Assembly: GCF_040958095.1 (NCBI RefSeq) | Contig: NC_091152.1 | Coordinates: forward strand, 18,260,796 to 18,324,795 | Direction of reading: 5' to 3' | Source: Procambarus clarkii | Taxonomy: Eukaryota > Arthropoda > Malacostraca > Decapoda > Cambaridae | Length of the DNA stretch: 64,000 nt | Part shown: one piece after another, positions 44,095 to 56,455 of the stretch | Layout of the letters: each line of letters opens with the position of its first letter | Position numbering within the stretch: position 1 is the stretch's first letter | Translations under genes and position numbers: made by a program | Notes under the pieces: generated by a model | What the model saw: only the letters and a program-made list of their open reading frames with translations | Database searches by the model: none | Told to the model about the DNA's origin: nothing

Positions 44095-47000
44095 TGTGCA
44101 GAGCCTTGTCAGCTCCCTGAAGCTATCTCACTGATATAGTGCTATCCTATTTGGGGTTATCAGTCACAGTTCTTGTTGCCTACCGGGGACCAGAGCTAGA
44201 ACCTTACCCCTTCAGAGAGGTGCAGGGAGGCCATGGCCTGTGAGCACTTTACATTTAAAGTATGTCATACTTGCCATCAACCAAGAAAGGCACCCCAGAA
44301 AGGTAGGTGAATCAAAACAGACCACTGTCTGGTTGAAAATTGAGAACTACATCCTCAAAATAGCAAAAGAACTCCCCCAGAAAGAAAACAAACAAGCAAC
44401 ACTTAATCCAATTAGCCTCGACTAATGTGCTTGGTAGTCGGACCTGGTCTCAGGCCTCAATTTCCTTTCTTGATTTTTGCCATGACGGCTGTTCCTACAC
44501 TTGCAGTGTGTGCTGGCTTGGAGTTCAGGGTACCAGAACTGCATGCGTCTAGGGACATCTTCCCTAGGTGCTCCGTGAGTACTGCTCTTGCGTGGTCAGG
44601 GTTATCTTCCCTGGGGTGTTCGGGAATCACTCGCCGTTAGAGGGCTTCCTCGCTTTCAGTTGTCCTCACCCTTGGGGTAGGCCGGGGGTCTTAGGCTTTC
44701 CGCCTTGCGCCGGGTAGGGGGATTTTGTTGGCTGGTGGGGTGCACTGCAGCTAGCACAACCTGCATTTACTATCATGTGGTGGCCGATGTTTCTCTCCAG
44801 CTGCTTGTTTGTTAGTTGTGAGGTTTCGTTTTTTTTTTTCTTGTTTTTATTCTGGCATTTCTGCCTGTTGTGGCAGTCTGCTTAGCTCCTTATTAGGCTT
44901 AGCCTAAGTTGTAGTGGTAGTCCTCTGTTGCCCCCTGAGGTTTCACGGCTGCTACTTGCGGTCGAATTGCCTGCATCGATAGCGTTTACCAGCTTAGATG
45001 GCTCCAGTGCCTGGGCTTCCTGTGGGACTTATTTACCCTGCAGGCCTTGGAAAACCCCTCGGTTGTACCATGGATACTTCTTCCGAGCTCACTCTTACCT
45101 TGTGTGAATTGGAAGATTGTTTGTCACCTCCTGCCTCTGGAAGACGATCTTCCATACTGCCTCCGTCATCATGCTGCCTGTTGGGTTGGGGACACCTACG
45201 ACCCGGAGTCTTGCAGGACTTGTTCCGTAATTGTGCTCCAATTTACTCATTCTTTTTCTGATGATCTCAGGAATCAGGCAGCGGCCTCGTTGCATGATTG
45301 GTTTTATTGGTTTTCTTTATTGCAATGGGCCAAGTTGGATGTCCGGGTGGATGCCCCGGAGTTGTCCCTCTTAGGTTTTAGGGACTCGGATTTGGAGGCG
45401 TTGCTCGTTTCGGCCTTGGTTCAGTCTGCATTGCGCCTCATTTTCATTTCCAGGTGGGCGTGGTTCATCCTGCTCCTCCCCCCCCCCCCCCCTACTTCCA
45501 GTTCCCAATTCTTTGGAGGTTTCGGAGTTGGGGGCAGAGTTTATTTCAGGGTGAGGCTCTGATGGCTTGGGGGCTGCCCCTTCCGATGCAGGCACGGTGG
45601 TGGTTGAGCCTCTCTCTCCTGCAATTTCTTCAGAGTTGTCTCGTCAGACTCCCTTCTTTGAAGCCTATCTCCTGGACTTTGCCTTACCTTCTGGGGTGGT
45701 GGGCGTGGATGAGGGTTCTTCCCTTGGCCCTTTGTCGATAACTTCCCAGGGCTCAGGAGGGGGGGGGGAGCAGAGTCCATAGGGAGCTCTTGAGTTCCGT
45801 TTGTTACCACTTGGGCCCTTGGGCCCTCTGCACAGGGGCTTTTTAGGCAGGGGAGGGGTTTTAGGCCCCTCCTTCCTTCCCTTTTGAGTTTGCATTGGGT
45901 GGGGCTCCCCTTCCCCAGGTTTGTTTCTGGGTGCCTTTGGGGTTCCTTGGATTTGTCCTTCTGGAGGTTTTCTTGCTCTTGGATTTCCACTGCAGAGGTT
46001 TGGGAGGCTTTCAGTGCTTACCTCCTCCGACCTTTGAGTTGTCTCCTCCGGCCGAGCTTCTTTCCCTGCGCTCCGTTGGGTCATCTCAGAGTAGCACCTA
46101 CTCTTAGGCATGGTCGAAACAACCCCGTCCCTCAGGTGGGTTTCCCACCTGTTTCCAGTGCCGAAACAGAACTGTGTGGATCTGCAGTTCATTCTGGACT
46201 TGTCCTGTCTGAACCCCTGGATTCCTTGCCCCAACTTTTGGATGACCACTCTGTCTCAGGTTTGGCTCCTATTGGAGCCGTGTGCTTCGATGGTATATCT
46301 CGACTTTCGGGACGCGTATTGGCACGTTCCCATTCATTCGGGGTTCAGGGACTCGTTAGGTTTCATGGTGGAGCGGCAAGCTTACTGCTTTTGTTGCATT
46401 CCGTTTGACTTGAATCTGGCACCTTGTGTGTTCACACATCTTACCCGGGTCGGGTGACCCGTCTGCATCTGCTAGGGGGGTTCGGGGTTCTGACCTGCCT
46501 CGACGACTGGTTGGTGTGGGCTCCCAGCCGGTCTGCTTGTCTGCTCGCTAGGGGTGTAATTCTTTCCCAGCTTGCTGGGTTCGGGTTCTGGTGAACTGGA
46601 GGAAGTCCCATCTATTTCCGTCCTAGGTTTTCATCTGGCTGAGCCTTGTGTGGGACTCTTGGCCCACTTCCTGGTCTCTCCCTCCAGAGGTGTTGCTGCA
46701 GCTGCAGTCCCGCCTTCAGCTGTCTCTGGGGGGGGGTCCGGGGTCACTCTACTGATTACTCGAGCAGTTGTGTTGGACTGGTCTGGTACTCTGAACTTCG
46801 CCGTGTTGGATTTGGCTTTGGTGTCTCTTCTGGTTCCTTTGTGGACGCACCTTCCACCTCTCTCGCGATTGCTGGGTTTGGCAACATGGGCCTTGCATCA
46901 GTTGCGGCACCACTGGCTTCCTCTTCGGGGTTTTCGGGGTTCGGTGCCTTGGCGCCTCCCCGAGCCCTCGCTCGATGTGTTCACGGATGCGTCGTCTTTC

Positions 47001-47802
47001 GGCTTGGGTTTTGTGACCAGTGCTCACAAGGCTGGCCAGGGGCAGTGGGGTCCATCCTTCCATTGAGCTCACAGCACAGTGCGGGAGTTCGCAGCTGTTT
47101 GGCTGTCACTTCGGAGGGTTCGGGTCACTTGGGGTTCGATGATCTGGCTCCATTCAGACTGCTCTCAGGTGGTTCATTGTCTGAATCGAGGGGGTTTTCT
47201 TCAGTCGTTTGCTGTTTGGGGCTAGTTGCTTCGAGTAACTCGTCTGTTGGATTCTCGAGGTTTGGCTCTCCGTGCAGTTCATATCCGGGGAGTTTCCAAT
47301 GTCCTGTCAGACAGCCTGTCCTGGTTCATTTCCCTGTACATGGAATGGACAGTTGAAGCAGACTCCTTTGGTTGGTTCTGCTGGATGTATGGGCTCCCAG
47401 AGGTGGACCTCTTCACGTCGTCGTGGGCTTGGTGTCTCCCGATATGTGGCACCCTTCTCCGACTGCAGAGCCGTTGCAGTCCCGATGCCTTTTGGCAGGA
47501 CTGGTCGAGGTGGGGTTACCTGTATCTCTTCCCTCCCAGTCAACTGTTGCTTCAGGTCCTTGCTCAGTTGGAGACTTACCAGGGGAGAGTCATCCTGGTG
47601 GCCCCTTGGTTTTAGGCGCTGCTTGCTCGGTGTCTGAACCCGGGGCGTTTTCCGCGGCTCTGCCTCTTTCAGCGGATTGGACTGGTCTGGTACTTGGCCG
47701 GTTCAGTCTACTCCTCCACTCTTCGCATCTGGTCTTTTTGACGCGGGTTTATCACCACTTACATGGTGATCGGGTGGCTTCGTTAAAGGTGTCCCGCTTG
47801 TG
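44095..47802 (+). mobile_element. DIRS fossil E: left end, ORF1 zone, RT and RNase H
   Basis: The left end (CTCCCTGAAGCTATCTC) is followed by a GC-rich ORF1-like zone (44.4-46.0 kb). The reverse transcriptase region is at about 46.1-46.6 kb, with words such as YLDFRDAYWHVPIH and CLDDWLVW. The RNase H region is at about 46.6-47.6 kb. DIRS elements join these with a tyrosine recombinase, which is absent here because the copy ends at 47802 against a transposase fragment. It is broken, with several breaks, and moderately old. Confidence 0.85.
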
Positions 47803-48103
47803 AGCTTAACTCCTTGTTGTGTATCCAAATTAATAACAACTTTTCCACATCTTCAAGTATTTGTGGTCTTTGTTTCGTGATTTGTTGATGCGCCTTTTGC
47901 CACTTTAGCACTCATAATGTCCTTTTTTTTGGCAAGTACAGTGCATATCGTTGACGTGGTTTTGTTGTAATGCCTAGCTAGTTCAACAACACGAGTACCA
48001 TTTTCATGCTTCTGAATGATCTCTTGTTTTTCCTCTATTGTCATCCTCACATGCGATTTGAACCTTACAACTGGCTTTCCTGGGACCCATGACAAGATAT
48101 ATA
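47803..48103 (-). pseudogene. Tigger-like transposase N-terminal fragment
   Basis: RMTIEEKQEIIQKHENGTRV and STICTVLAKKKDIMSAKVAK match the relic at 41834-42487. It is shorter and shows a frame break near the start. Confidence 0.8.
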
Positions 48104-48520
48104 ATAACAACTTTTATGCACAAATTGCCAAAAATCTGACAAAAAACAGAAGAGTAAGGGGAGACATGATAACCACCTACAAAATTCTCAGGCGAATTGA
48201 CAGGGTGGACAAAGACAAACTCTTCAGCACGGGTGGGACACGAACAAGGGGACACAGGTGGAAACTTAGTACCCAGATGAGCCACAGAGACGTTAGAAAG
48301 AATTTTTTCAGTGTCAGAGTAGTTAATAAATGGAATGCATTAGGAAGTGATGTGGTGGAGGCTGACTCCATACACAGTTTCAAGTGTAGATATGATAGAG
48401 CCCAATAGGCTCAGAAATCTGTACACCAGTTGATTGACAGTTGAGAGGCGGAACCAGAGAGACAAAGCTCAACCTCCACAAGCACAATTAGATGAGTACA
48501 ATTAGGCGAGTACTGTAGTT
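48104..48520 (+). mobile_element. LINE family E C-terminus and 3' tail
   Basis: It encodes RGDMITTYKILRRIDRVDKD and FFSVRVVNKWNALGSDVVEA, followed by the GAGGCGGAACCAGAGAGACA tail and a GAGTACAATTAGGCGAGTAC end. The same family is on the minus strand at 62895-63172. Confidence 0.85.
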
Positions 48521-49082
48521 ACAAAAAGCACTATCAAAACAGGAGGCTGGGTTGGGTTTATTAGTGAGGATGCACTGTTATAGGTACATACAAATGTACA
48601 TCATCACTACCACATTTCTCACTTCATGTGATGGGGATGCTTCAGCCCACAGAAAAGATGGTGAATAATATAGTAAAAGATGGTTTTAGATGTTGAATAA
48701 AAAAAATATCATTTGCAAACAGAGAATTTGTTGGATTGTGGTTTTACAATTACCCTATACATTGTAGTGTACAAGGAGATCCGGAGACAAGTACAAGTGG
48801 AATAATAGTATGTACAGTGGGACCCTGGTAGAACATACATTACCAACGTGAAAACTTTGAAAATCTGTACATTTGCTAGTCAAGAAATGGCCCCACTTTA
48901 ACACAATGTGCTCACACCAATGAACATTTATCTGGGCACATTTAAAACATACACACATACACAAATATTTAATTATTTAATTTGTATTATTATACCTTTT
49001 ACTTTGTGTATGACACACTATAGTGTGGAGGTTTCCAGAATACAGTATAGTAGTACATCAAATGTACCGTTGTATCTCACAG
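48521..49082. other. intron sequence, mostly unassigned
   Basis: GTACAGTGGGACCCTGGTAG at 48811 resembles one Tigger-type end, but no partner end was found. No gene. Confidence 0.35.
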
Positions 49083-49228
49083 AGATGGCTCCACACAACT
49101 TAGAGAGAGAGTGGGAGGAAGTGTGCACCACTCGGGAAGTGGTCAAGTGACTGGCTTTGCTGTGAGAATAGTTTGGGGAGTAGAGGCAGCACCTCCTTCC
49201 TACCTTCTACCTCAAGCTCATGATGCAG
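49083..49228 (+). CDS. host gene exon
   Basis: The acceptor TTGTATCTCACAG and donor GTGAGA enclose a frame that begins by completing AGA (Arg). It reads DGSTQLRERVGGSVHHSGSG, then QVTGFAVRIVWGVEAAPPS and YLLPQAHDA, leaving one base. It follows directly from the exon at 42969. Together they give about 80 fairly ordered residues. A resemblance to the C-terminal strands of a PAS-type fold (RDG...GQVTGF) is only a guess. Confidence 0.65.
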
Positions 49229-49446
49229 GTGAGATGACTCTCATTATTAATTACAAACTACTTCAAAGTTTACTATTTGTACTTTCACCTTATATTTATG
49301 GGAGGTAGCCCTCAGTAGCTCCTTATGCTTAACTCTAGGACCACCAATCCTTAGCCCAACACACTAGGCCTCCAAAATCCAGCTGTCACCTACCAAAAGC
49401 CTAGATTAATCGTACTAGGGAAAACCTACCAGAAACCAAGACGTAT
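49229..49446. other. short intron spacer
   Basis: Nothing recognised. Confidence 0.4.
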
Positions 49447-52310
49447 TCATGCGTCTTTCCTGGGTTGTGGTGACCCGTCTGTGTCTGCTAGGGCTTTTGG
49501 GTCCTGGCCTACCTCGACGACTGGCTTTCATGGGCTTCCAGCCAGTCTGTTTGTCTGCTCACTGGAGTATGGTTCTTTCCTAGCTCACTGGGTTTGGGTT
49601 CCTGGTAAACTGGCAGAAGTCCCATCTGGTTCCATCCCAGGTTTGGCCCTGGCTGGGTCTTGTGTGGGACTCTCGGACTGCTTCCATGTCTCTCCCTCTG
49701 GAGGCATTGATGCGACTGCAGTCCCACCTTCAGCTGTTTCTGGGTGAGGTAAGGGGGGTCCCCAGGACATTCGGCAGTTGCTCGAGCAGTTGTGCGGGAG
49801 TCTGAACTTCGCCGTGCTGGTTTACCTTCTGGGTCGGTTTTGGCTTCAGTATCTGTTCTGGTTTCATTGTTATTCCCTACTTCTGCCTCTCTCTTGCGAT
49901 CACTGGGTTCGGCCTCCGGGGGGCCTTGTGTTAGTTGCTGCATCGCCAGCATCTTCTTTGGGCTCACAGCATGGTACGGGAGTTCGCGCCGGTGTGGCAT
50001 TTGCTTCAGGGGGTTCGTGTCACTCGCGGATCGACGATCCGGCTCCATTCGCACTGTTCCCTGGTGGTTCATTGTCTGAATCAGAAGTCCAGAAGTTCCA
50101 ATGGGTTTGATGCGGTCCTTGGCTCTTTAGAGCTGGGCACTTCGGGTGATTTGTTGGCTGGATTCTCTGAGTTTGGCTCTTCAGGTGGTTCATATCTGGG
50201 AGGTGTCCGTCCTGGTGGATAGCCTGTCCCAGTTCATTCCACTGTCCACGGAATGGATGGTTGATGCTGACTTCTTCAAATGGCACTGCCAGATGTACAC
50301 GTGCCCGGCGGTGGACCTCTTCGTGTCAGCGTGGTCAAGGCATCTCCCGGTATATGTGGCGCCCTTACCCTGACTGCAAGGCTGTCAGGGTCGATGCCTT
50401 TCGGCAGGATTGATCAAGGTGGGGTTACCTGTAGCTCTTTCCCCCAGTCCAGCTTTTGCTTCAGGTTTTGGCTCGGTTGGAGACTTAACAGGGGAGAGTA
50501 GATCTATTGGCCCCTTGATGGCCAGCCCAGCCTTAGTTTTAGGCGCTGTTTGGTCAATGTCTGTACCCGGGGATCTTTTCGCGGCTCCGCCTCTTTCAGC
50601 AGATCGGTCCGGTCCAGTTCATGGCTGGTTCGATCTTCTCTGGTCTTCGCATCTGGTCTTTCTGACACGGGTTTCTCACCACTTGTTTGGTGATCAGGTG
50701 GCTTTGTTGATGGTGTCCCACCTGTGTGTTTCACCTCCGCAGCAGTATGAAGTTTCCTGGTGGTCCTTTCATCACTTTTTGTCTTTTTGTAGGTTGTCTT
50801 CGATTTCTGATCGGGTTGTTTTGTCCTTTCTCTCATGGTTGTTTCAGGACCATAATCTTATGCCGAATATTGTCGCCTCGTTTCGTGCGGAACTGGTGGA
50901 GCCTCTTCAACTTGCATTCAGGGTAGATGTCACTTCTGCTTCGTTCTGCAAGCTTTCTTGTACGTTGTTTCACCTACGGCCTGTTCATGTGTCTCCCGAG
51001 CCATCCTGCTTGTTGGACTGGGTGCCCTCTTTTCTCTCTTCTCCTTGGTTTGTGGTGATACCATCAGTTCCTGATTGTTTTTCTAAGACATTCTCGTTGG
51101 CATTGGCCTCTGGGGTTTGGGTCAGGGAGCTTCATGCTCTCCTCTGGGGCAAGGGTTTCTGCTCCTTCGGTCCTGGTGGTAGGTTTGTTCGTTTGCAGCC
51201 ATCTCCTTCTTTTCTGGCGAAGAAAGAAACTGCTGCTTTCCGGAGGAGTCCTTGGGTTGTTGATGCTTGGTTCAGCCAAGGGTGCATGATGTCTTGTGTA
51301 CAGTTTTGGCTCTTCTCCATTACTTGCACACCACGGCCTCGGTGGCTGGGGACGCACTTTGGGTGGACCCAGTTAACGTTCTTCCTTGTTCCAGGGCATG
51401 GGTCTCCCAGGTCATCTGCAAGGTTATTGAGTCCATCCAGCCTGCGGTCTATTCCCGTGCCCACGACCGCAAGTTTGCCGCTTTGGATGCTGTTTTTGGT
51501 AACATGTCCTGGGCTGACATTCGGGCGCGGGGTTTTTGACGGTCGAACAGGGTCCTGGCCGCATGGTACCTTGTTAATGTTCCAGGTTCTTCTCGGGCAT
51601 GTGTAGCCTTGGGTCACTGGTTGCAGCCAGTTGTCTCGACTTCGCGTTGAGGAGCAGGTGGCGACCGCCTCCCGGGTAAGTCCCTCTTTTTCTTGTCTTT
51701 GGTTAGGTAACTACAGGGAACCGGAGGGGCTCTCCACAAAAAACCAGTGTTGAATGTAATGAAATGCCATTTTCTGGGTGAGTCCCGGAGACTCCCTGGC
51801 AACCCTCCCTCCCTCCGGTCAGTGGTTTTTCGCGTTTTTAATATTCAGCATCTGAATTGGGGTTGGATAGCCAGCGCAGGGGGGTCTGGAGCTCCCTCAT
51901 CCCCCTACCAGGGAGGGTGGAGAACGCAGACAGCGGCACGGCGGTGATGATGACATCATGCTTGTTTGTTTTTGGTTTGAGGAGTTCTGCTTGCTAGTTT
52001 GGCTTTCGGTCGCAATTTTTAACCAGCTGGAGTTTGTTTTGGGACACCTACCTTTCTGGGTGCCTAACCCAGTAGATGACAGATACAGAATGCTTTCAAC
52101 CACTTGGGGGCTTCTATAGACTATTGCTCCTCGTACCTCTCTGAGGAGGCCATGTTCTGGCTTGTGGTCCCCAGAAAGCTAGAACTCCATTGAATTGACT
52201 GATGGGCACCGTCTAATACATACATACAGAGCCCGGTAAGCTCTGGGGAGCTTATGGGGCTCACTCAGAAAATGGCATTTCATTACATTCAACGCTGTTT
52301 TTTTCAGCCC
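49447..52310 (+). mobile_element. DIRS fossil F: RT end, RNase H, tyrosine recombinase, right end
   Basis: It begins inside the reverse transcriptase (near the LDDW word at about 49510). RNase H is at about 49.7-50.5 kb, and a tyrosine-recombinase region at about 50.7-51.6 kb. That region includes the conserved C-terminal stretch around GDALWVDP and SWADI. The inverted right end is at about 51.72-52.3 kb (GAGTCCCGGAGACTCCCTGG). It is broken, with several breaks, and similar in divergence to fossil E. Confidence 0.85.
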
Positions 52311-53093
52311 TGAATTCTTAGGGTATAGTTCCCTGTGCAGTTCACTTATGAGGTATATTGAACCTGCTTGTGGATAGCGCCTCTCGATGCTGTCCAGTTG
52401 TACAGAGTGCATGGTTGACAATTTTTGCTCTTGGCTGGGAGTTTGTCTCCAGTGATCAATAAGCTGATCAGAGCCAGTGGCCTCTCCATCTGGTATACAT
52501 CACTGTTCGCAGGCTGGCTGGAGTTTTCTCCATGCTACACAGCATTCGCCAACCCATTCTCAGACTAAATCCATTCCATCCAGCAGTCAACCCCAAAGAC
52601 GCATTCATCAATTTTATCATGCTGTTCATTCAAAACAGGAGTTTTATCAAATATAAATTAATATTATTATTATTATATATTAGCATATTTGTGCATATTT
52701 AGGCAGTGGTTATGTTAGGTGTTTAGATTCTGTTGGTGATTATTTGTATTTGTAGTACGTGGGTGAATCATTTACAGTGTTGTGATTCAAACAAGATTAG
52801 TCAGTGAAGCACTTATTCCAGAAGTGTTCGGACGTCATCAGTTGTGAGCTGTGTGTAAACCATTTTTCATTCGTAAACATGGGGTTTGGCTGGTGCATGG
52901 AATGAACTTTCGATCTTTATTTGGAAAGGCTGATTCGCCTTCCCGAAGGCTCCACAATCTGGCTTCATCCGACTGTTCCCCAATAAGGTTTTGTCTCGAC
53001 CGGGCGGTTCAAGTTAGTCTATTTCATTTGGTTCTGAACTCTAGTAGTAGCCTGGCTTCTGACTTCCTAGGGTTTAATTCCTTGTGCAGTTAA
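52311..53093. other. unassigned repeat-derived spacer
   Basis: 52320-52450 (CCTGCTTGTGGATAGCGCCT, GTGCATGGTTGACAA) is a diverged copy of the sequence at 53060-53093 joined to 55742-55810, so it is a repeat of unknown type. No gene. Confidence 0.5.
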
Positions 53094-54154
53094 CACTTTC
53101 GCGCTATCTGGACGCGCCGGCGCGTTCGGTTTCGTCTAACGTAAACGCATAGTGGACATAAAGTTATGTCTACTTTTAAAATATTTGTATAAAATTCAAT
53201 TTTTATCCGATTTACTTTGGGTTTGTTTCAAACTGCGCGCTATGAGGCTCTCTTTCTCACCACTAGGCTGCATGGTACAATAAGTTCATGAAAGGTGTGG
53301 ATAACTTCGATCAAATGGTATTTTGTCCCAAACGGGTTGCAGGTGGGTGACTTTAGCCGTTTATACTGGTAATTCTTCCCCCATATCATGTATTAGATGC
53401 ATATGTCTGTTTAGGGAATTTTATTCCGATCAATATACAACCAAAAATAACTGTGTGCAACAAGTATAATCTTGACAAACATAACAAAAGTAAAAATATT
53501 TCGTGTGCGTTTGACGCTCACTGATATGTTCCAGCGTTGTTTTATATTTGTCGCTATTCTAACTTACGCTTTGTTGATATTTTTTACCTATGGGCACATA
53601 GAACATTCTATTGCGAACACATTGACATAAAAATGAATGACGTACATAGAAAATTAATGTCATGAGAGTGAAATAAGTATAAACTTTCAAAGCGCCGTGC
53701 GTCGTCCCGTCACCGATATCGGGTAACAATTTCACCACTTCCCACACTCTTGCGGGCGGGCTGCATCATTATTCTACGCTTATATTCATATCACCGTGTT
53801 GGGAATTTCATTGCGAGTCCACTGATACCAAAATTAACGCTGTAGAACAAGTGTGGAGGTGATTACAATCCCAAGAGTAAAAACATTTTGTTGCTGATGG
53901 GCGCTCACGGCGAGTCATCTACGTAGTTATTTATTTGGTGCTGGTATCCCTATATGTTTCGTGACTTATTTTACTAATGTTCTTCTAGAGAATTTTATTG
54001 CGAACACGTTGGTACCAAAATGAAATACGTAGCATGAGAACTAAGGTCAGAAGAGTAAAAAGAGTATACACATTTTTGTTTTTACGCTTAAGCGATAAAA
54101 ACGCAGCGCGCACATTCGGTTGGCTGAGTGACCTTTGCGGAGAGCGCGAAAGTG
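53094..54154. mobile_element. TTAA-flanked MITE, second family (1.06 kb)
   Basis: TTAA at 53090-53093 and 54155-54158 flank the inverted ends CACTTTCGCGCT and AGCGCGAAAGTG. The interior has about four diverged repeats of 180-200 bp containing ATTTTATTGCGAACACGTTG-like words. No transposase. Probably piggyBac-like. Confidence 0.8.
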
Positions 54155-54176
54155 TTAACTGCTGAGGTGTATTTAA

Positions 54177-55737
54177 CCCTTAAACTGCGCATGGCATATA
54201 TATACGCCCTGAGTAACATGTCCCAAGGTGCACATGGCGTATATATACGCCATAGGGTGCCAGACCCGATTCAAATATCCCGCGGCTACACGGGGTTCAC
54301 ATTAGCCTCCTCAGGGCTCTTGTAAACAGACGCCATTTTTTTTTTAAATCGTGGGCAATATTCTCAGGTGTGAGAGGCACAGTACTGTTGGAGCAACCAA
54401 GGCTGGCGCACGCAGCATGAGCGAACAGCATTGCTGTTCAGCTTGTGACCACAACATCGCCAAAAAATGTCAAAATAAATATATAATTGTTATTATTTAG
54501 CGATGACAATATTACAGATGACCCCTGACTGTGATATAAATAACCAGGGTTGTGATAATAGCAGGATTGTTGTAATAATTAGCGCTGTGGGAGGAGTGAT
54601 GCTGAGAGACGGAGGGAGATAGCATCGTTTACTGACTGTGGCCACCTGTTATTATTTGCATTCACCGTACCAGCTCAGTGGTTCTCTATGGTGAACACAA
54701 ATGTAGATACGTATATATAATGTGTGTATTAGTGTAATAACAGCAAAAGGATTATGCTGGGAGGAGCCATTTGGGTGACGGAGGTGACGTCATCTGCATG
54801 ATCTGTCTAGTTGTTTAGAGGGTGGCCACTATGCTCTTTGGGCGCACTACAAGCTTACGTGTACAGTTACGGGGCATACAACATGTAGATACTTATATAT
54901 AATATGTGTATACAGGGTAAAAACACTGCAAACAGTATTGATGGGGGAGAAATTTTAGTGCGTGTGACCTTGAATAAGTGAGGGAGCCGCCAGCCGCCAT
55001 CTGTGTATAGCGACAAATCTTAGTGCCTGAACTACATCAGCTTAGCTGTACAGTTGTGGTGAACAAAATATATACATACTTATATATAACGTCTGTATAT
55101 AGTGTAATAATACCACAAATGGTATTGTTGGGGAAGAAAGTTTAGTGCGTGTGTTGAGGGAGTGGCAGTGAGTGGCTGGCTGGTGTGTGGCGGTCACTCC
55201 TCGTTGCTTTTCGACTCTCAATACCATCTTAGTGGTTCGTTATGGTGAACAAAACATGCAGATACTTATATATAACCTGTGTATAGAGTGTAATAGCAGC
55301 AAAACTATTTGTTTATTGTTTTATGAACATAATAATTGAATCACTAATATGCACATCATACTTTTGAGTATAGCGATTATTCACCACTTTTATTATATAA
55401 ATATATTACAATACACTATTGAATAATATTACTGCAAAAAAGCTAAGAAAAAATCAATTGGAAACATTGAAACAATTAGGTAATAATATCTTTGTGGCAA
55501 CTCCCACCTGTCAGTGCGGGTGACGCTGACCGGGTCTGACGACCGCTCTGTCAACGCCCACTTTTTGCCAGACTTCCTCAGTCAATTGCGCCCAAAATAT
55601 GTCACCTACGATTTTTTTTTTCCCGTGCTCAGGGAACACAAATTAACATGTTTAGAAGACGAAAAAAAAAATTTTAATTTTTTTTTTCTTGCACACAGGG
55701 GTGTAAATGTCCTCAGGACCCCTGAGCAGTGGAAGGG
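54177..55737. mobile_element. piggyBac-like MITE, copy 2 (1.56 kb)
   Basis: TTAA at 54173-54176 and 55738-55741 flank the ends CCCTTAAACTGCGCATGG and CCCCTGAGCAGTGGAAGGG. It shares its interior with copies 1 and 3 (CGCGGCTACACGGGGTTCAC; repeats of GGTGAACAAAAxATGxAGAT). It starts only 14 bp after the second-family element. Confidence 0.85.
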
Positions 55738-55741
55738 TTAA

Positions 55742-56225
55742 CCAGCTTGTGGATGGCCTCTCTTAATTCCATCCAATTTTGACAGTGCATGGTTGACAAC
55801 CTGTTCTTCCGTTGGGGGTGTAGAACACTTGGTCACCCACAGGTGGACCTTTGTGTTTGGCATGGAATTGGCAGCTTCCTGTGTATGCTGGCCACATACA
55901 GTGCTTTCATTATATTCAGTGCTGCACTCATTCTAGTGCAGGCAAAAATGTATACACATATTTACTACAAGGAATATTATAACAAAGACCAAGGTTTGAG
56001 CATTCTACTTAATGCTATAGAGCATCTTAGTACTTACATCCTTTCAACCTTTTCAGTATTGGTGTTGGCATTGAAGGCTGACACTGAAGGTCTACATTAA
56101 ATCATAATCAATGTACTCAAAGTACAGTACCCAAGGTCTGAATCTTCCACCAAAGCATTAATTTTATGTGGAATCAAGCTTTTTAAAAGAATGAGAGCCC
56201 TGTCAGCATTACAGTACTGTAACCA
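55742..56225. other. intron sequence, unassigned
   Basis: The first 70 bp continue the repeat seen at 52330-52450. No gene is supported by the short open frames. Confidence 0.35.
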
Positions 56226-56455
56226 CGCGATTATCCGGGATTCGAACATCCGGTACTAAGTACGGCGACTAGAGTGAACAACTTCGGCACCACCAGCCGA
56301 ATTCGACCAGACCCGAGCTGGGAGAAATAAATACTAGTAATTATGTAATAGCAAATATATAAGTTTCGTAAAAACAATGTGCACAGGCTGAAGTTTCCTT
56401 AAAAAATATTGAGTTTTTTCCTCCTAGCGCCCTACGTAACAAGCTATAGCTACCC
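56226..56455 (-). mobile_element. fragment of the 28.7-30.05 kb TIR element
   Basis: CAGGCTGAAGTTTCCTTAAA and CCTACGTAACAAGC are the reverse complement of the 29500-29600 region. It starts with CCGGGATTCGAACATCCGG words. Confidence 0.65.
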
